NCBI RefSeq assembly: GCF_003315595.1
Contig: NZ_QNQU01000002.1
Span: forward strand, 335,794 to 399,793
Length of the DNA stretch: 64,000 bases
DNA from: Pedobacter miscanthi
Lineage (GTDB): Bacteria > Bacteroidota > Bacteroidia > Sphingobacteriales > Sphingobacteriaceae
Direction: 5' to 3'
Both the position numbers and the translations under genes were made by a program. The notes under the pieces are model-generated. The model was not told the DNA's origin, did no database searches, and was given only the letters and a program-made list of their open reading frames with translations. Shown one piece after another: positions 26,933 through 36,650 of this stretch (the stretch's first letter is position 1; every line of letters starts with the position of its first letter).

Positions 26933-27841
26933 TTACACCAGCTTCCTATTGAAAAGTGCCCAGTAGTAGGTTTCTAGATCTTTTGCCGTAAGTTCAAATT
27001 TTTCCCATATTCCTCTGCAGTATGAACTGGTCGTTTTAACCAGCATTTCCAACCGTTTGATATCTTCTATGGCGGTATGCAGTTTGAGCTGGTAATACCA
27101 AAATTGCTTAGCGTTAAAGATCGTGGCGATCGGCTTCCCATTAGCCATATCGAAGTCCAGTATAGAAATCAGGAATTTTTTAACCTCCATCAGATCGTTG
27201 GGATTTCCCTTTGAAAATGTCTGAAAAAGTCCGTCCCGTTCCTTTAACCAGGATTGATGATCTCTATCTCCGTGCTTTTCATTCACCGTAACTGACACGT
27301 CGGTAGCGGCTTCAAATGCTTCCTTCATGCTCAAATTTACAGCGGAACTCATCGTGGCATCTTCCTTATGGAAACCTAGCAGGATTGGGAACATCCTTTC
27401 TTGTTCGCCCTTAACGACGGAAAGACTGTTGTACAGGTTATCAAAAGCCTGTATCCGCTTGACCCTGCCCTTCAGCCTGAAATTTTCAAAACCAACAAAA
27501 AATGCCTTGAAAGCGCTACTATAGGAAATCTCCCTGAAATTGTCCAGTGCTGAGCATAGCTTGACATAGAGGTTGAAGTTGGGAGGACTCCCTTTTAAGG
27601 TAATAAAACTCCCAAAGGTGCTTAGCGAGGATGACTGATCGTGAAGATACTTTTTAAAAATCAGGTAGTTCCTGCGCACCAGTTCCCTTATTGCCCGTCT
27701 TTCTCTAAACCTACTGATCGCCTTAACCAGTTCGTTTACGATAACACCCAAGCAAAATACTGCTAGCGAAACGATAATGGTCGCAGTGGGATTTTTGTCT
27801 ATACCCAGATAGCTGGATAGCCATTCAATAAATTCATTCAT
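26933..27841 (-). CDS. Membrane-anchored protein of unknown function
   Basis: 302 residues with one N-terminal membrane helix (ATIIVSLAVFCLGVIVNEL, about 19-37) followed by a basic stretch (SRFRERRAIRELVRR), so the rest should face the cytoplasm. The soluble part is alpha-helical and lacks motifs I know. It stands directly downstream of the STAND-type gene on the same strand (200 bases apart) and could be an accessory membrane component of it. No function is claimed. Confidence 0.6.
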   Translation of the reverse strand: MNEFIEWLSSYLGIDKNPTATIIVSLAVFCLGVIVNELVKAISRFRERRAIRELVRRNYLIFKKYLHDQSSSLSTFGSFITLKGSPPNFNLYVKLCSALDNFREISYSSAFKAFFVGFENFRLKGRVKRIQAFDNLYNSLSVVKGEQERMFPILLGFHKEDATMSSAVNLSMKEAFEAATDVSVTVNEKHGDRDHQSWLKERDGLFQTFSKGNPNDLMEVKKFLISILDFDMANGKPIATIFNAKQFWYYQLKLHTAIEDIKRLEMLVKTTSSYCRGIWEKFELTAKDLETYYWALFNRKLV

Positions 27842-28039
27842 TTTACTAAACAGAAGCTTTAAATGTATTAAACTCTAAACTACACACAATTTTAGAAAAA
27901 GTTACGCTCATAGGGTTGTTTGCTTTCATTGGAAAACTACTATTCCCGTTGTCACCTAATTAGGCTGTTTGGGTAGGACAAATTTTTCAATCATCACTCA
28001 TATAAACTCTCTGTTACTCATCAATTGTCCTACGAAATT

Positions 28040-30352
28040 CTACCCATCTTCTTTATCCATTAGCCTTTCAAAAATCCTGGAGTTCTCATTATCCTGCTGA
28101 GATTTTTTCTTTTTCTGTTCTATCTTCAGATTATCCAGTTTGACCTTTTCCTCTTCAGGCATCTCTACCGCCAAGTCCTCTGATCTTTTTGCAAACACCT
28201 CTAGGCGCTGAGAGACATCTACATCAAGCTCTTTTTGTAGCAATGTCAGTCGGGTATTAACATAGCTCAAATCAGAGGGCTTGAAATCTGTCAACCCCGA
28301 ACTGCAGGCCTGTTCTACAAAGCTCTGAAATCGTTCGTCTTCTTTTATATGCTGCGCAGCATTTGGAACCACTGCTTTCAACCTGACCAAAAGATCAAAA
28401 TCCAGCATGTGATAAGCACCCTGCAGGTATGTCCTGATCAACTCTTCAGGCTTATAAATCAGATAGTTGTTCAGTTTTTCCACTGCGTCAACAAATGATG
28501 TACGCTCACTTAGCGAGTTTAGCCCGGTGGCAATTAAGCCGCTTAATTTTTCTGCCAGATAAAGCTGAAAAAGTTGATCAGGGAGCATTTCAAAAATCGA
28601 TGGGTCACTCAGAATACTAATTTTACTAAACTGATCTTTATCGGTAATAAAGTAAGCAAATCCGGACTGGGTATCATATTGTGAAATTGCAGAAGAGGTT
28701 AGACTATCATAATCAGTCGTTACTTTTTCTCTGATTATCTTAGCTATATTTTGATCAATTTCTATCTTTCCAGTTTTGAAAAACCAAGATGGAGATTTTA
28801 CTTTCTCTCCTTTAACAACATATATACCTCCAAGCTGATTGAAATAGAGTGCGGATTTGATTACATCGATCAAAACCGCAGTTTCGCGTCCCAGATATCC
28901 AGTAAGAAAATCTGAAATGGATGGATTGATAAAATTCACCACCACCTGCCCCTCCTGATCCTGTTGAGTTATAATAAAGCTATTATGCAGTTCACGTATT
29001 GCCTCTGAGTAGTTAAAAGGGTTGACCACAAACCCATAAGCGTTAAAGTGGTCTCTCGAAAACTTTTTGACGGCCTCTTCTAGGAAATCGTTATAGATAG
29101 GGGTTCCAGTTGTAGCTAAGATGGCAAGAATACACCTTGAAAGCATGGATATCTGGGTCTCATAAGCCTTTTGCCAGATACTCTCTGGATTTTCAAGGGC
29201 ATTCAGAAATACAGCTCCAAATTCAGAGGGTAAAGTTTGCTCCCACAATTTATTTTCCACCACCGTTTCAATAATCCTTGGGTTATAATTGCGATGATTG
29301 ATTAGTTTGAGATAATATTTTTTCTCCAATAGAGCCTCACAATGTGTACGAGGAAGATCGGAAAAGTAAAGGTGGTTCACCAAAATCTTAGCTTTGATCG
29401 TACTGGAATACTTATCCAGATCCAGCACGCATTTATTGAAATTAATGGAGTTATTTTCAAGTTCCTCGAATACTTCCTTTCCTTGGTTAAGAATATATTC
29501 TCTGGTGGTAAGGATAAGCACTTTGTCTTTGGCAGCAGCAATCTTGTGAACGAAACGTAAAAGTAGACTTCCTTCATTAATACTTGGTTTTAGCTTCAAA
29601 AAATTCTTGCCCAAAAAATCATCAAAGAAAAACACCTGTTTTCTGCCCTCTTTAAAATTACTCATCCCTTCACCTGTTGTACCAGAAATGAATACAAATT
29701 CTTGGTAACCATTGGAGAGCAAATAATAGGAAAGTACCCTGGCTAAAGTTGTTTTACCTATTCCAGGGATGCCTGAAATAACCACATAATTGCTTTTGTT
29801 GATAATTCCCAGCGCCTCTCTAAAGCTATCGTTCTCCACATACAGATTTACCATTTTTTTGATCTTGTCAATCTCAAATGCGCTCTGGTTAATAACCTTG
29901 CTTTGAATGATCTGCTCCAGTACTGCGGTGCTGGAAAGCCATAATTTATAATGTTGCTTTTCAATATTAGGATTATGGGTTAAAAGACTGTTGATATCCT
30001 TTCTTCCAAGGACATATTGCGCTGTAGGCATAAATTCCTTAAAGAACTGATATATCTGTTCCTTTTGATGCTTTAGCAAATCAACTGAAGTAGCCAGAAT
30101 GTATTTGTCCGGCTTCTGCTTGTGCATGTTCTTCAACTCTTTGCCTAGTACTGCCCAGAGGTTATCAAAGGCTTTGTATCTCTTGCACTGTACAATTACA
30201 CGCTCACCATTTTTAGTATATCGGAAATCTATACCACCATCTGCACCATCCGCGAAACTTTCAATAAAAATGCCTGGCCTGGTTTGTAGTAGATCACGAA
30301 CCAGATTTTCAAATTCAGATGGTGAGAGGTTTAGAAAGTCGTAATTTAACAT
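28040..30352 (-). CDS. Mrr-type nuclease fused to STAND-like NTPase (nSTAND3-type)
   Basis: 770 residues. Residues 1-125 are a Mrr/restriction-endonuclease domain: FENLVRDLL near the start, the acidic DGGIDF loop (38-43), VIVQCKRYK (52-60) carrying the Gln-x-Lys of the PD-(D/E)XK family, and KYILATSV. From about 160 follows a P-loop NTPase: Walker A GIPGIGKTTL (194-203), Walker B KQVFFFDDFLG (about 238-248) and LTTREYIL (281-288), a sensor typical of STAND NTPases. The C-terminal 400 residues are helical with no repeats that I can name, and a charged tail ends the protein. Nuclease-STAND fusions include anti-phage Avs proteins; this one is shorter, so a cousin rather than a known Avs type. 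It has its own promoter region and is not clearly in an operon. Confidence 0.78.
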   Translation of the reverse strand: MLNYDFLNLSPSEFENLVRDLLQTRPGIFIESFADGADGGIDFRYTKNGERVIVQCKRYKAFDNLWAVLGKELKNMHKQKPDKYILATSVDLLKHQKEQIYQFFKEFMPTAQYVLGRKDINSLLTHNPNIEKQHYKLWLSSTAVLEQIIQSKVINQSAFEIDKIKKMVNLYVENDSFREALGIINKSNYVVISGIPGIGKTTLARVLSYYLLSNGYQEFVFISGTTGEGMSNFKEGRKQVFFFDDFLGKNFLKLKPSINEGSLLLRFVHKIAAAKDKVLILTTREYILNQGKEVFEELENNSINFNKCVLDLDKYSSTIKAKILVNHLYFSDLPRTHCEALLEKKYYLKLINHRNYNPRIIETVVENKLWEQTLPSEFGAVFLNALENPESIWQKAYETQISMLSRCILAILATTGTPIYNDFLEEAVKKFSRDHFNAYGFVVNPFNYSEAIRELHNSFIITQQDQEGQVVVNFINPSISDFLTGYLGRETAVLIDVIKSALYFNQLGGIYVVKGEKVKSPSWFFKTGKIEIDQNIAKIIREKVTTDYDSLTSSAISQYDTQSGFAYFITDKDQFSKISILSDPSIFEMLPDQLFQLYLAEKLSGLIATGLNSLSERTSFVDAVEKLNNYLIYKPEELIRTYLQGAYHMLDFDLLVRLKAVVPNAAQHIKEDERFQSFVEQACSSGLTDFKPSDLSYVNTRLTLLQKELDVDVSQRLEVFAKRSEDLAVEMPEEEKVKLDNLKIEQKKKKSQQDNENSRIFERLMDKEDG

Positions 30353-30475
30353 AAAGCTAATGTTACAAAAAAAATCTAAATCTTCAAGCCAATAGTCATT
30401 AAAAACGATGAGTAAATTTAAGAAGAGACTACGGCAATTTTTGCAAAAATGATGTTTCGGTAATAGGTCATAAAC

Positions 30476-31048
30476 CTACCCATACCTCCTCAGACTATCA
30501 TCCTTGATCCCTAAAAAACTGGCAATATCCCTCCGCTTGGCGATACCAAACAGTCCTTTGCTTTGCGTGATGAACTTCCTGAACCTCTCCGCTGCTTTCA
30601 ATGTTAGCAGATCAGAGGCATGTGCCAGCCGCAATCCATCATAATAATCCCTGATCTTTTCCACCAGCACCGGCACTTCCCCAAACCCGTTGCGCAATTC
30701 CATAAATTTTTCATAACTGATCTCAATCAGCAACGCATCATCAATGAGCTCAATATCATTTATTGCCGTCCCTTGCGAAAAGAAACCCGGATAGGCGTAC
30801 ACAAAATCACCTTCCCCCCAGAACCAGCTCGTCCTTCCTATCCCAGCATCATAACTGGTTTCCTTCGCAAAACCCTTCAGGATATACCAAACCCTGGTCG
30901 GTTTCTGTCCCCTGTACAATAACAATTTCCCTTTTTCTTCATGGATAAACCCTAAGAGTGGTTTCATCAAGGCGATAAAACCAGGCGATATCGCATGGAA
31001 ATGCAGCACCCTGTCAAGCATGTGCTGATAATATACATTGGAGAGCAT
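30476..31048 (-). CDS. Crp/Fnr-family transcriptional regulator
   Basis: 190 residues: a cyclic-nucleotide-binding-like barrel (LLLYRGQKPTRVWYILKGFAKE) and a short C-terminal HTH (RRDIASFLGIKDDSLRRYG). The C-terminus ends right after the recognition helix, as in other short Bacteroidota members. Ligand unknown. It stands alone between the STAND gene and a gene-poor stretch, so no target is evident. Confidence 0.8.
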   Translation of the reverse strand: MLSNVYYQHMLDRVLHFHAISPGFIALMKPLLGFIHEEKGKLLLYRGQKPTRVWYILKGFAKETSYDAGIGRTSWFWGEGDFVYAYPGFFSQGTAINDIELIDDALLIEISYEKFMELRNGFGEVPVLVEKIRDYYDGLRLAHASDLLTLKAAERFRKFITQSKGLFGIAKRRDIASFLGIKDDSLRRYG

Positions 31049-31104
31049 AAATCGGTAGATGTCGGTTCTCCGGAACCATAAAAACCCTTTTCAACTGTGC
31101 CCGA

Positions 31105-31131
31105 AAAAGGGAACCGTTAAAGTTCCCTTTT
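31105..31131. terminator. Strong hairpin, intrinsic-terminator-like
   Basis: AAAAGGGAAC and GTTCCCTTTT form a perfect 10-bp stem with a 7-nt loop. A short T run inside the 3' arm and A run in the 5' arm allow termination in either direction. Confidence 0.55.
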
Positions 31132-31433
31132 CTGTATCCCGGTTTCCCCGGAGGATAAGAACGAAAGTTGGAAAGAATCGGTTAAAAACTAAACAATAAT
31201 TTCTCAACTTCCAAAGTACTGCTCCAGCGACAATCCGTTTTTCACTATCATGAAAAATCGGTTCACAGAATTGCCCCAAAACATTAAAAGCAAGCATACC
31301 ATACCGGGCAGTACCAGGCATAAAGACAAACAAACACTAATAATGGTGCTAAACAAACAGGAACCCGGTAAATACACCAGGCAAAAAAAGAAAAGATAAA
31401 CATCATCTAAAAAACAGCTGGCCCCAAAAATAA

Positions 31434-31466
31434 AGCAGGGCACCTTTATCCAAAGCCTGCCCTGCT
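31434..31466. terminator. Hairpin, possible terminator
   Basis: AGCAGGGCA and TGCCCTGCT form a 9-bp stem with a 15-nt loop. No T tract follows. Confidence 0.3.
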
Positions 31467-32438
31467 AATCATAACTATTCCTCTTTCTATGAAAAGTCCT
31501 TTTATCCCTCAAAAGGCAGCTCAGTTCCAATAAGGGTACAGGGCGTCACTAAAACCCTGTACCTTAAACCAAAATGGCCTCGCGCCACCTAAACTGATGC
31601 CACCTATGAAGAAAATATAGCCTCTTATCATCCAGGGCTTCAATACCCGGAAAAAAACCAATTTTAAAGCTTGATCGGCAATAATAAAACCACACCCCAA
31701 ATCCCCATCAAGGACCAAAAAAGCACAGGCCCCGGTCAAGGGATACCTGTACCTGTTAAAACCACTGACGGGAGGTTCAGTTCCCCTGGCTCCGGCGATG
31801 CGAATAAAACAAATACGATGAAACATATTTTGCCGGGACCAGTTGCCCGGGCCTGGCTGGCGCTCCCTCCGACCAGGCCCGTGCTGCAATATTCCGAAAT
31901 TATCAGCAATCCGTGACAGAGATGCAATCACTTCGGTAAATCGGGCTGTAAATCAGGGGCCGGACAATCAAATATTCTGTTGAAAGCTTTTGTAGCTTTA
32001 AAACAGCTAGTAAAATTTTGTTTGCCAGCGATTAGATTGAGAAGTTTTCTAGCGGCGACGCCTGGCCAGCGCAAAACGTAATAGTGGTTGAGCCCTACTG
32101 CCTGCATGATACTCTATAAAACGATCTTGTTCCCGACTGACTGCTACGCCACATTAATTCACGACCCTGCCCCTATGCGTCCATTTGCCACGCAGGGAGT
32201 AAAAGGTTCCGATATCGCTGCAGGAATACCACCACATGTGTATCCCGTAGTTTGCAGCCTCCTTGATCCTCCGCCGGCCCTTGTTCTTTATACGCATGTG
32301 CACAAAATACGCTACGCAGATTGGACCCGTTTACGGTTTACCATAATCAGCCTGCCCAACTTCCCACCCCTACCACAAATGCCTCAGCATCCGGCCCCCG
32401 ACCAGGCAAAGAAAAAAATACACATGATCATCCCAGGA

Positions 32439-32906
32439 TCAAAACGGCACTGCTGTTGAATGCTTGGCCTGCGCGAGTACCATTGAAGAGCTCACCTGCC
32501 CGATATTGGGCAACCTGTCCAGCTTCTGCCTCAAAAAGGCATTGTAACTCTGCAGGCTGCTGGTCACCACCTTCAATATAAAATCATCTTCACCCGTAGT
32601 ATGGCAACATTCCAGTACCTCGGGATACGAGGCGACTGCTGCCTGGAACTCTTCCAAAGCTGCCCCGGAATGGTCCAGTAAACGGATGTGGACATAAGCC
32701 ATCATACAATCTCGAAGTAGTTCATAATCCAGCAGGGCTACATAACCGCGGATATAGCCAAGCCGTTCGAGTCTTTTGATCCGCTCGATGATGGGCGATT
32801 TACTTTTGTGCAAGCGCCTGCCAATTTCGTTATAAGTCAGTCTTGCTTCCTTTTGCAGGAGCTTTAATATGGCAAGGTCGGTTTGGTCTGGATAATAGGA
32901 TTCCAT
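32439..32906 (-). CDS. Lrp/AsnC-family transcriptional regulator
   Basis: 155 residues: an N-terminal HTH (DLAILKLLQKEARLTYNEIGRRLHKSKSPIIERIKRLERLGYI) followed by the RAM ligand-binding domain (MAYVHIRLL, VLECCHTTGEDDFILKV). Lrp-type proteins respond to amino acids. L-threonine dehydrogenase genes are often neighbours of such regulators; a broken one lies 3 kb away in this window, which may be a reason for its presence. Confidence 0.85.
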   Translation of the reverse strand: MESYYPDQTDLAILKLLQKEARLTYNEIGRRLHKSKSPIIERIKRLERLGYIRGYVALLDYELLRDCMMAYVHIRLLDHSGAALEEFQAAVASYPEVLECCHTTGEDDFILKVVTSSLQSYNAFLRQKLDRLPNIGQVSSSMVLAQAKHSTAVPF

Positions 32907-33271
32907 TATAGCTGATTTGGCTAGTTAAATTAATAAACATGTTCATCCGTTATAATGAGCAGCAATTATATTGTATTCGATCCCTTATTTGCAAATCCTA
33001 TCCGGCCATGAGGCCAGGTAAAACCAGGTCATATAAAATTTAATTTCAACGGTTTTAAAACAGGTCGTCCGGCAGGAAATTTTATTCTGAAACATCATCA
33101 TAAATCCGCCCAATTTACCAAAGATCAACATCCATATTTTTTGCTACTCAAAACTCCCCAGATTTGCACCAGAGAACAATCCGTAAGGCTGTAGCCATAA
33201 AGCCCGGATAAAGATTTTGGCTGGGTAGAAGCAGCCAGGTTTTAGTTTAGTAAGAGTAGTTATAATTAGTT

Positions 33272-33300
33272 GGAGCCGGTCTTTGCCCGGCTCCTTTTTT
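33272..33300 (+). terminator. Intrinsic terminator
   Basis: GGAGCCGG and CCGGCTCC form an 8-bp G+C-rich stem with a 7-nt loop, followed by TTTTTT. No coding gene precedes it on the + strand within 350 bases, so it may end a small RNA. Confidence 0.65.
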
Positions 33301-33330
33301 CCCTTTACCGGAATAACATTCAATAGCTAA

Positions 33331-33473
33331 ACAAACTGCTTAGGACCAGAAACCAGGCCCTCACCAGGACAAAGAATAAAAACCTGACAAAAAAACTGTA
33401 CACAAACTGATTAGGACCAGGAACCAGGCCCTCACCAGGCCAAAGAATGAAAAATCTGACAAAAAAACTGCAC
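33331..33473. repeat. 71-bp tandem direct repeat (two copies)
   Basis: Two copies beginning ACAAACTG at 33331 and 33402. Both contain TTAGGACCAG, ACCAGGCCCTCACCAGG, and CTGACAAAAAAACTG, with only a few differences. It is not a CRISPR: there are no spacers and only two units. Confidence 0.6.
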
Positions 33474-33619
33474 ATAAAACCCTTGACCGCTTTGCCAGTC
33501 TACACAACAAAATTGCGGAACAGGGATCAGGATAGGTCTAGCACACATTTCTTCAACTAGCTACCGCATAAAGGGAATCTTTCCTGTATCCCCATTAAAA
33601 AGAGTGCTGGAATGCATTG

Positions 33620-35359
33620 TTATCTTATCAATAAGCGGTAAATATTGCTATTGGTCTGGTCTGTCGTATTGGGCACATGGCGGTCAACCCCCAGTCCAAC
33701 ATAAAGCTGGTCATTCATCGATAGCAAAAAACCACCCGTCTGGCTCGCCCAAGCCGTATAAAATCCTGGGGGACTTGCCGGGTTCCACTTATCAGCGGCT
33801 GTATCGTAAACTGCCGATAGCGATGAATAGATTACAGAATATTGGCCATCTCCTCCACCATACGCATATAACTTCCCTTTGTGGCTTGCCAGGTTCGGCA
33901 AAAACACCCCAACGCCCGGTACCCAGTTTTTCCTGACCAGCGTTTTACGTTCCATGTCTATCTGCGAAAACTCATTCCTGGTCACATCACCCGTCCCTAG
34001 CTGGTAAACGGTTTTGGAAATGAGCAGATACGCCTTTCCATCATTAATTATCGCCTGGTGTACCATGGTATCTTCATCATCAGGAAGGTCCATAAACTTC
34101 CTCCAGCTTTTATCCTCCGGATTGTACACGTCCATTTCATAACTGATAGTGCCACTTTTATACACGTTGACAATACAATACATCTTTCCCTGCTGGATAA
34201 AACAATCGCCAAATACCACGGTCCTGATTTTAAGCGGATCTGCGGTGCTGAACACCACATTTTTGGTCCACAAGCTGCTGGCAGGGTCAAACGACCAGAT
34301 AACCTCTCTATACATAAACGGATACCTGTTGCCATCATTTTCTGTTGAGGGTGCAAAGTAAATGATCCCATTCAAATGCTGTGCGGCATGGTGGTTCGAA
34401 AGACGTGACTCCGGGGGAGCGGGAAGTTTTGTCCAGACCTTTGATATCGGGGACCATTTGTAGAACCTGGCATTGGAAGGAAGCCCCTGCTCTGACCATG
34501 GATTATAATAAGTGTAAAGTTCATTATTATAAACAAAGTAGTCGCCATAACTGTTATTGGCCACGGGATGGGATACCCTGTCAAACAATCCGCCATCAAT
34601 AATGATAATTTCAGTTGTGGATACCAGTTTACCCTGGTCATAAAAATCAACCCTGGCCGGCCCTAATGATATGGTTTCAGGCACATCATATATCAGCTGG
34701 GTGAGTTCTGTCGGCATCAGGGAATTGGAGGTTTTACCAAGCGGGACTTCAGCACCGTTGATGGTTACCTTATAACGCCCAAAACTAAGCCCCTTTTTTG
34801 GGGTGAGGACGCAAAATGAATTATCGAAAGTACCATACTGCCCTTTTTCATAATTGATCAGCAGCTCACTTCCATAATTATTATCGATGGCCAGTCCACG
34901 CATCACATATTTATTGCGGACATGAAAATCTTCTATATCATGCCGGTAAATCTTGGAATAAACGCGTTTCCCCGCACTGTCCCTGTAATAGAGTTTATAC
35001 CAGACCCGGTAATTGGGTATAGGGGCATCAAGTTTGATATAAGATACGTATCCGCCACTCAGTTTGGAGCCTGCAGCACTCTTGCCCTGATCGGATACCA
35101 AGGAAAGCGAATCGGTGTTATAGAAAATGCCTGTTTCGGTTTCCGGTACCAAAAGTTTATACTTCACAAAAATGCTGACCAGGTCGGTTGTCTGGGAATA
35201 AACCTCAGTTTCAAAAACCGGGGCGGCAACCGTATCGGTCGGTGATATCGGGCCGGGATCCGGATGATCCGCCTTTTTGCAGCCCATAATGTACAATATA
35301 AGCAATAAAAAAACCACCTGCGGAAAGCAGGGCTTAAAGAAAGAGCGTTTATTCATCAT
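33620..35359 (-). CDS. Lipoprotein with IPT/TIG-like and kelch-like beta-propeller repeats
   Basis: About 579 residues. The N-terminus is a lipoprotein signal (MNKRSFFKPCFPQVVFLLLILY, then lipobox IMGC). After a Ser/Pro-rich linker comes a beta-sandwich half with a GLAIDNNYGSELLI and KGLSFGRYKVTINGAEVPLG stretch resembling IPT/TIG domains. From about residue 285 kelch-like blades follow: NELYTYYNPW, FYKWSPISKVWTKLPAPPE, NGIIYFAP, WSFDPASSLWTK, DVYNPEDKSWRKF, KGKLYAYGGGDGQ and VYDTAADKWNPAS. Such surface lipoproteins of Bacteroidota are probably involved in glycan or protein binding; the exact role is unknown. Confidence 0.7.
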   Translation of the reverse strand: MMNKRSFFKPCFPQVVFLLLILYIMGCKKADHPDPGPISPTDTVAAPVFETEVYSQTTDLVSIFVKYKLLVPETETGIFYNTDSLSLVSDQGKSAAGSKLSGGYVSYIKLDAPIPNYRVWYKLYYRDSAGKRVYSKIYRHDIEDFHVRNKYVMRGLAIDNNYGSELLINYEKGQYGTFDNSFCVLTPKKGLSFGRYKVTINGAEVPLGKTSNSLMPTELTQLIYDVPETISLGPARVDFYDQGKLVSTTEIIIIDGGLFDRVSHPVANNSYGDYFVYNNELYTYYNPWSEQGLPSNARFYKWSPISKVWTKLPAPPESRLSNHHAAQHLNGIIYFAPSTENDGNRYPFMYREVIWSFDPASSLWTKNVVFSTADPLKIRTVVFGDCFIQQGKMYCIVNVYKSGTISYEMDVYNPEDKSWRKFMDLPDDEDTMVHQAIINDGKAYLLISKTVYQLGTGDVTRNEFSQIDMERKTLVRKNWVPGVGVFLPNLASHKGKLYAYGGGDGQYSVIYSSLSAVYDTAADKWNPASPPGFYTAWASQTGGFLLSMNDQLYVGLGVDRHVPNTTDQTNSNIYRLLIR

Positions 35360-35543
35360 AAAAAAACAAGGTGCGTTAAATCCTGGTTTCCTAAAACCAA
35401 AAGCAGGATCTTCAAAGATTGGAAATTTATACAGACTTTTATTAAACCATTGACTTCGATCCTAAATCAGTGTAAGGAAAAAGTCTGGTGGCGCCATATA
35501 AAGACCCGGCAAAACACCCGGCAGAAAAACGGAAGGAAAAATA

Positions 35544-36508
35544 TTATACGTTAGCAATCATACCCCGCCTGGCCAAATTCTCCAGCATATCCTCTACCAT
35601 ATCCTCCAGATCAAACCTCGCCATCCATCCCCAATCCGCCCTTGCGTCATGATCATCGATCGAATCCGGCCAACTGTCTGCAATCTGCTGCCTAAAGTCC
35701 GGAAGATAGTCCAGCCTGAACCCTTCGATATGCTTCCCTATTTCTTCTCCCAGCGCCTCGGGCGTAAAGCTCATTCCTGAAAGATTATAGGACGTCCTCA
35801 CCTTTATTTTTTCCGCTGGAGCCTCCATCAGCTCCAGGGTTGCCCTGATTGCATCGGACATATACATCATCGGAAGGGCTGTTCCCGGCTTCAAAAAACA
35901 AAGGTAATTCCTTTCGCTAAGTGCTTTATGAAGATATCGACGGCATAATCCGTAGTCCCGCCACCGGGGGGCGATTTATAACTGATCAGCCCGGGGTAAC
36001 GCAGGCTCCTGACATCCAATCCAAATTTATCAAAGTAATACTGGCACCAATATTCCCCTGCTGCCTTGCTGATCCCATATACCGTTGATGGCGTACTGGC
36101 ATTGGCCTGGGGGCTGAGCAGCTTTGGCGCGTTGGGCCCGAATACAGCTATGCTGCTTGGCCAGAATACTTTTTGCATGCCACATTTCACCGCTACATCC
36201 AACACGTTTAGCAGGCCGTCCATATTCAGCTGCCAGGCTACAGCTGGTTCTTTCTCGCCATTAGCCGAAAGCATAGCTGCGAGCAGGTAGATTTGGGTGA
36301 AGCCTTCTTCCCCGCAGAGCATCAATAACGCAGATTTGTTAAGCACATCCAGTTTCACATAAGGATGCATTTCCCCTGAAACCTTAGTGCGTTCCCTGAT
36401 ATCCGCAGCCACCACCTGATCACGTCCATATTTTGTCCTTAATGCCCCGGTTAGCTCTGATCCGATCTGCCCGCAGGCGCCGATCAATAATATCTTGGTC
36501 TTTTTCAT
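35544..36508 (-). pseudogene. tdh: L-threonine 3-dehydrogenase-like SDR, split by a single-base frameshift
   Basis: The first piece (36508-35891) has the Rossmann start KILLIGACGQIGSELT, YVKLDVLN, PSSIAVFGP and the YGISKAAGE Tyr/Lys pair. It continues DYAVDIF and then ends in IKHLAKGITFVF. The second piece (35894-35544) begins with MKPGTALPMMYMSDAIRATLELM and goes to the end. Restoring one base near 35930 gives FHKALSERNYLCFLKPGTALP with no stop, a protein of about 321 residues, as usual for short-chain-type L-threonine dehydrogenases (threonine to 2-amino-3-ketobutyrate with NAD). This is one-base damage or a sequencing error. Without repair, the catalytic N-terminal piece lacks its C-terminal part and is probably inactive. 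Confidence 0.75.
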
Positions 36509-36514
36509 ATCGTC

Positions 36515-36646
36515 CTATAACCAGTGTACATCATCATCCCGCAGTTCATCTTTCCCTTTTGGCAATCTTTTTTTTCGCAGGATGAGCCCTGCCGATAGCG
36601 CCAGGACGAAGAGCACCCCGCCATGGACCATGATGTCATTAGTCAT
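36515..36646 (-). CDS. Small membrane protein (43 aa)
   Basis: Starts at the ATG at 36646: MTNDIMVHG, then one hydrophobic helix (VLFVLALSAGLIL), then a basic patch (RKKRLPKGK) and an acidic tail (DDDVHWL). The stop lies six bases before the tdh start, so it is probably cotranscribed with it. Family unknown. Confidence 0.45.
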   Translation of the reverse strand: MTNDIMVHGGVLFVLALSAGLILRKKRLPKGKDELRDDDVHWL

Positions 36647-36650
36647 TATT

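Larger units (their letters stand above)
31049..32438. other. Gene-poor region (1.39 kb)
   Basis: No gene that I can support. Open frames here (for example 31521-31931 reverse and 32088-32459 forward) have biased composition and no family pattern. Two strong hairpins occur (31105-31131, 31434-31466). The rest may be remains of deleted genes. Confidence 0.5.
32907..33619. other. Intergenic region with terminator and tandem repeat
   Basis: About 710 bases without a gene. It holds an intrinsic terminator (33272-33300) and a two-copy 71-bp tandem repeat (33331-33473), listed separately. The part before the terminator could be a short RNA or a 3' end of a lost gene. Confidence 0.5.

Noticed and set aside
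31521..32459. Two open frames of about 120-136 codons
   Set aside because: Biased composition, no recognisable motif, no plausible start context; probably eroded or random sequence.
33331..33473. Possible CRISPR array
   Set aside because: Only two units, directly adjacent, no spacer structure; no cas genes in the window.
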